Positions 63,768 to 64,000 of a DNA stretch of 64,000 bases are shown here, one piece after another. This DNA is from Burkholderia anthina (GTDB taxonomy: Bacteria; Pseudomonadota; Gammaproteobacteria; Burkholderiales; Burkholderiaceae). The DNA is taken from assembly GCF_902498995.1 (NCBI RefSeq), contig NZ_CABVLY010000006.1, positions 215,809-279,808 on the forward strand, read 5' to 3'. A program made the position numbers and the translations under genes. Under the pieces are notes generated by a model. The model searched no databases and was not told where the DNA came from. It saw only the letters and a program-made list of their open reading frames with translations. Each line of letters begins with the position of its first letter. Positions within the stretch are counted from its first letter, which is position 1.

Positions 63768-64000
63768 ATGACCCCCGCAAGCCTCATCGAGCAGTACGGC
63801 CCGCGCGAATCGATGGAATACGACGTCGTGATCGTCGGCGGCGGCCCCGCCGGGCTGTCTGCGGCGATCCGGCTCAAGCAGCTGGCCGCCGAGAAAGGCG
63901 CCGAGATCGGCGTGTGCGTGCTGGAGAAGGGTTCCGAGATCGGCGCGCACATCCTGTCGGGCGCGGTGATGGACCCGCGCGCGATCACCGAGCTGTTCCC
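63768..64000 (+). CDS. Electron transfer flavoprotein-ubiquinone oxidoreductase (partial)
   Basis: The first 77 codons are in the window; AGAGG lies eight bases before the [23 protein letters not shown] is followed by the FAD Rossmann motif [20 protein letters not shown] and the family segment [20 protein letters not shown]. The enzyme passes electrons from ETF to ubiquinone during fatty-acid and amino-acid oxidation, matching the neighbouring thioesterase and SDR. C-terminus off the right edge. Confidence 0.93.
   Translation, partial: MTPASLIEQYGPRESMEYDVVIVGGGPAGLSAAIRLKQLAAEKGAEIGVCVLEKGSEIGAHILSGAVMDPRAITELF

Overview
The window is GC-rich DNA of a Burkholderia, most likely chromosome 1 of a Burkholderia cepacia complex strain. 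This rests on the gene order around rimP-nusA-infB, odhA-odhB-lpdA, thrS-infC-rpmI-rplT-pheS-pheT-ihfA and relA, and on the very high GC at third codon positions. No prophage, complete insertion sequence, CRISPR array or rRNA is present. Most of it is core housekeeping sequence, with accessory surface and efflux functions at the left end and small species-specific genes around 36-48 kb.

Layout: (1) 1-4.8 kb, minus strand: proximal end of a Tad/Flp pilus locus (flp, cpaA, tadE, cpaB, cpaC, cpaE), running off the left edge. (2) 4.8-10.4 kb, plus strand: two paralogous repeat-rich 'collagen-like' lipoproteins and an unusual two-partner-secretion (TpsB/FhaC-like) outer-membrane transporter, behind a consensus-perfect sigma-54 promoter; a DUF2147 gene follows. 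(3) 11-20.8 kb, minus: an IS5-type N-terminal transposase fragment, zapE, the 2-oxoglutarate dehydrogenase genes odhA-odhB-lpdA with a structured RNA leader, and typA/bipA. (4) 21-26 kb, plus: marR and a tripartite EmrAB-type efflux system. (5) 26-36 kb, minus: rimP-nusA-infB-rbfA-truB with a promoter plus terminator in its leader, then rluB and scpB. (6) 36-48 kb: aminotransferase and LysR regulator, a second transposase-derived ORF, small exported or hypothetical proteins, a candidate sigma-54-dependent small RNA, bamC, tRNA-Pro(GGG), a twice-frameshifted Tat phosphatase and a large internally duplicated lipoprotein. (7) 48-58.6 kb, minus: merR, ihfA, pheT, pheS, rplT, rpmI, infC (ATC start), thrS, tRNA-Val(GAC), relA. 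(8) 58.6-64 kb: ridA, a hydrolase, scoAB, a PAS-LuxR regulator, a thioesterase and SDR pair, and the start of ETF-ubiquinone oxidoreductase.

The most promising undescribed element is a probable sigma-54 circuit. The promoter of the collagen-like/TpsB operon (5408-5423) and a second sigma-54-type promoter (42397-42412, minus) both have an upstream site sharing 15 of 16 bases (TGTGACGTTACGTWAC) plus an extra GCGTTACG element. The second promoter drives no convincing protein but an approximately 210-nt, hairpin-rich transcript ending at a strong intrinsic terminator. One enhancer-binding protein, not encoded here, may therefore control a surface lipoprotein/secretion operon and a small RNA together. 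All functional statements are inferences from sequence; no database search was run.
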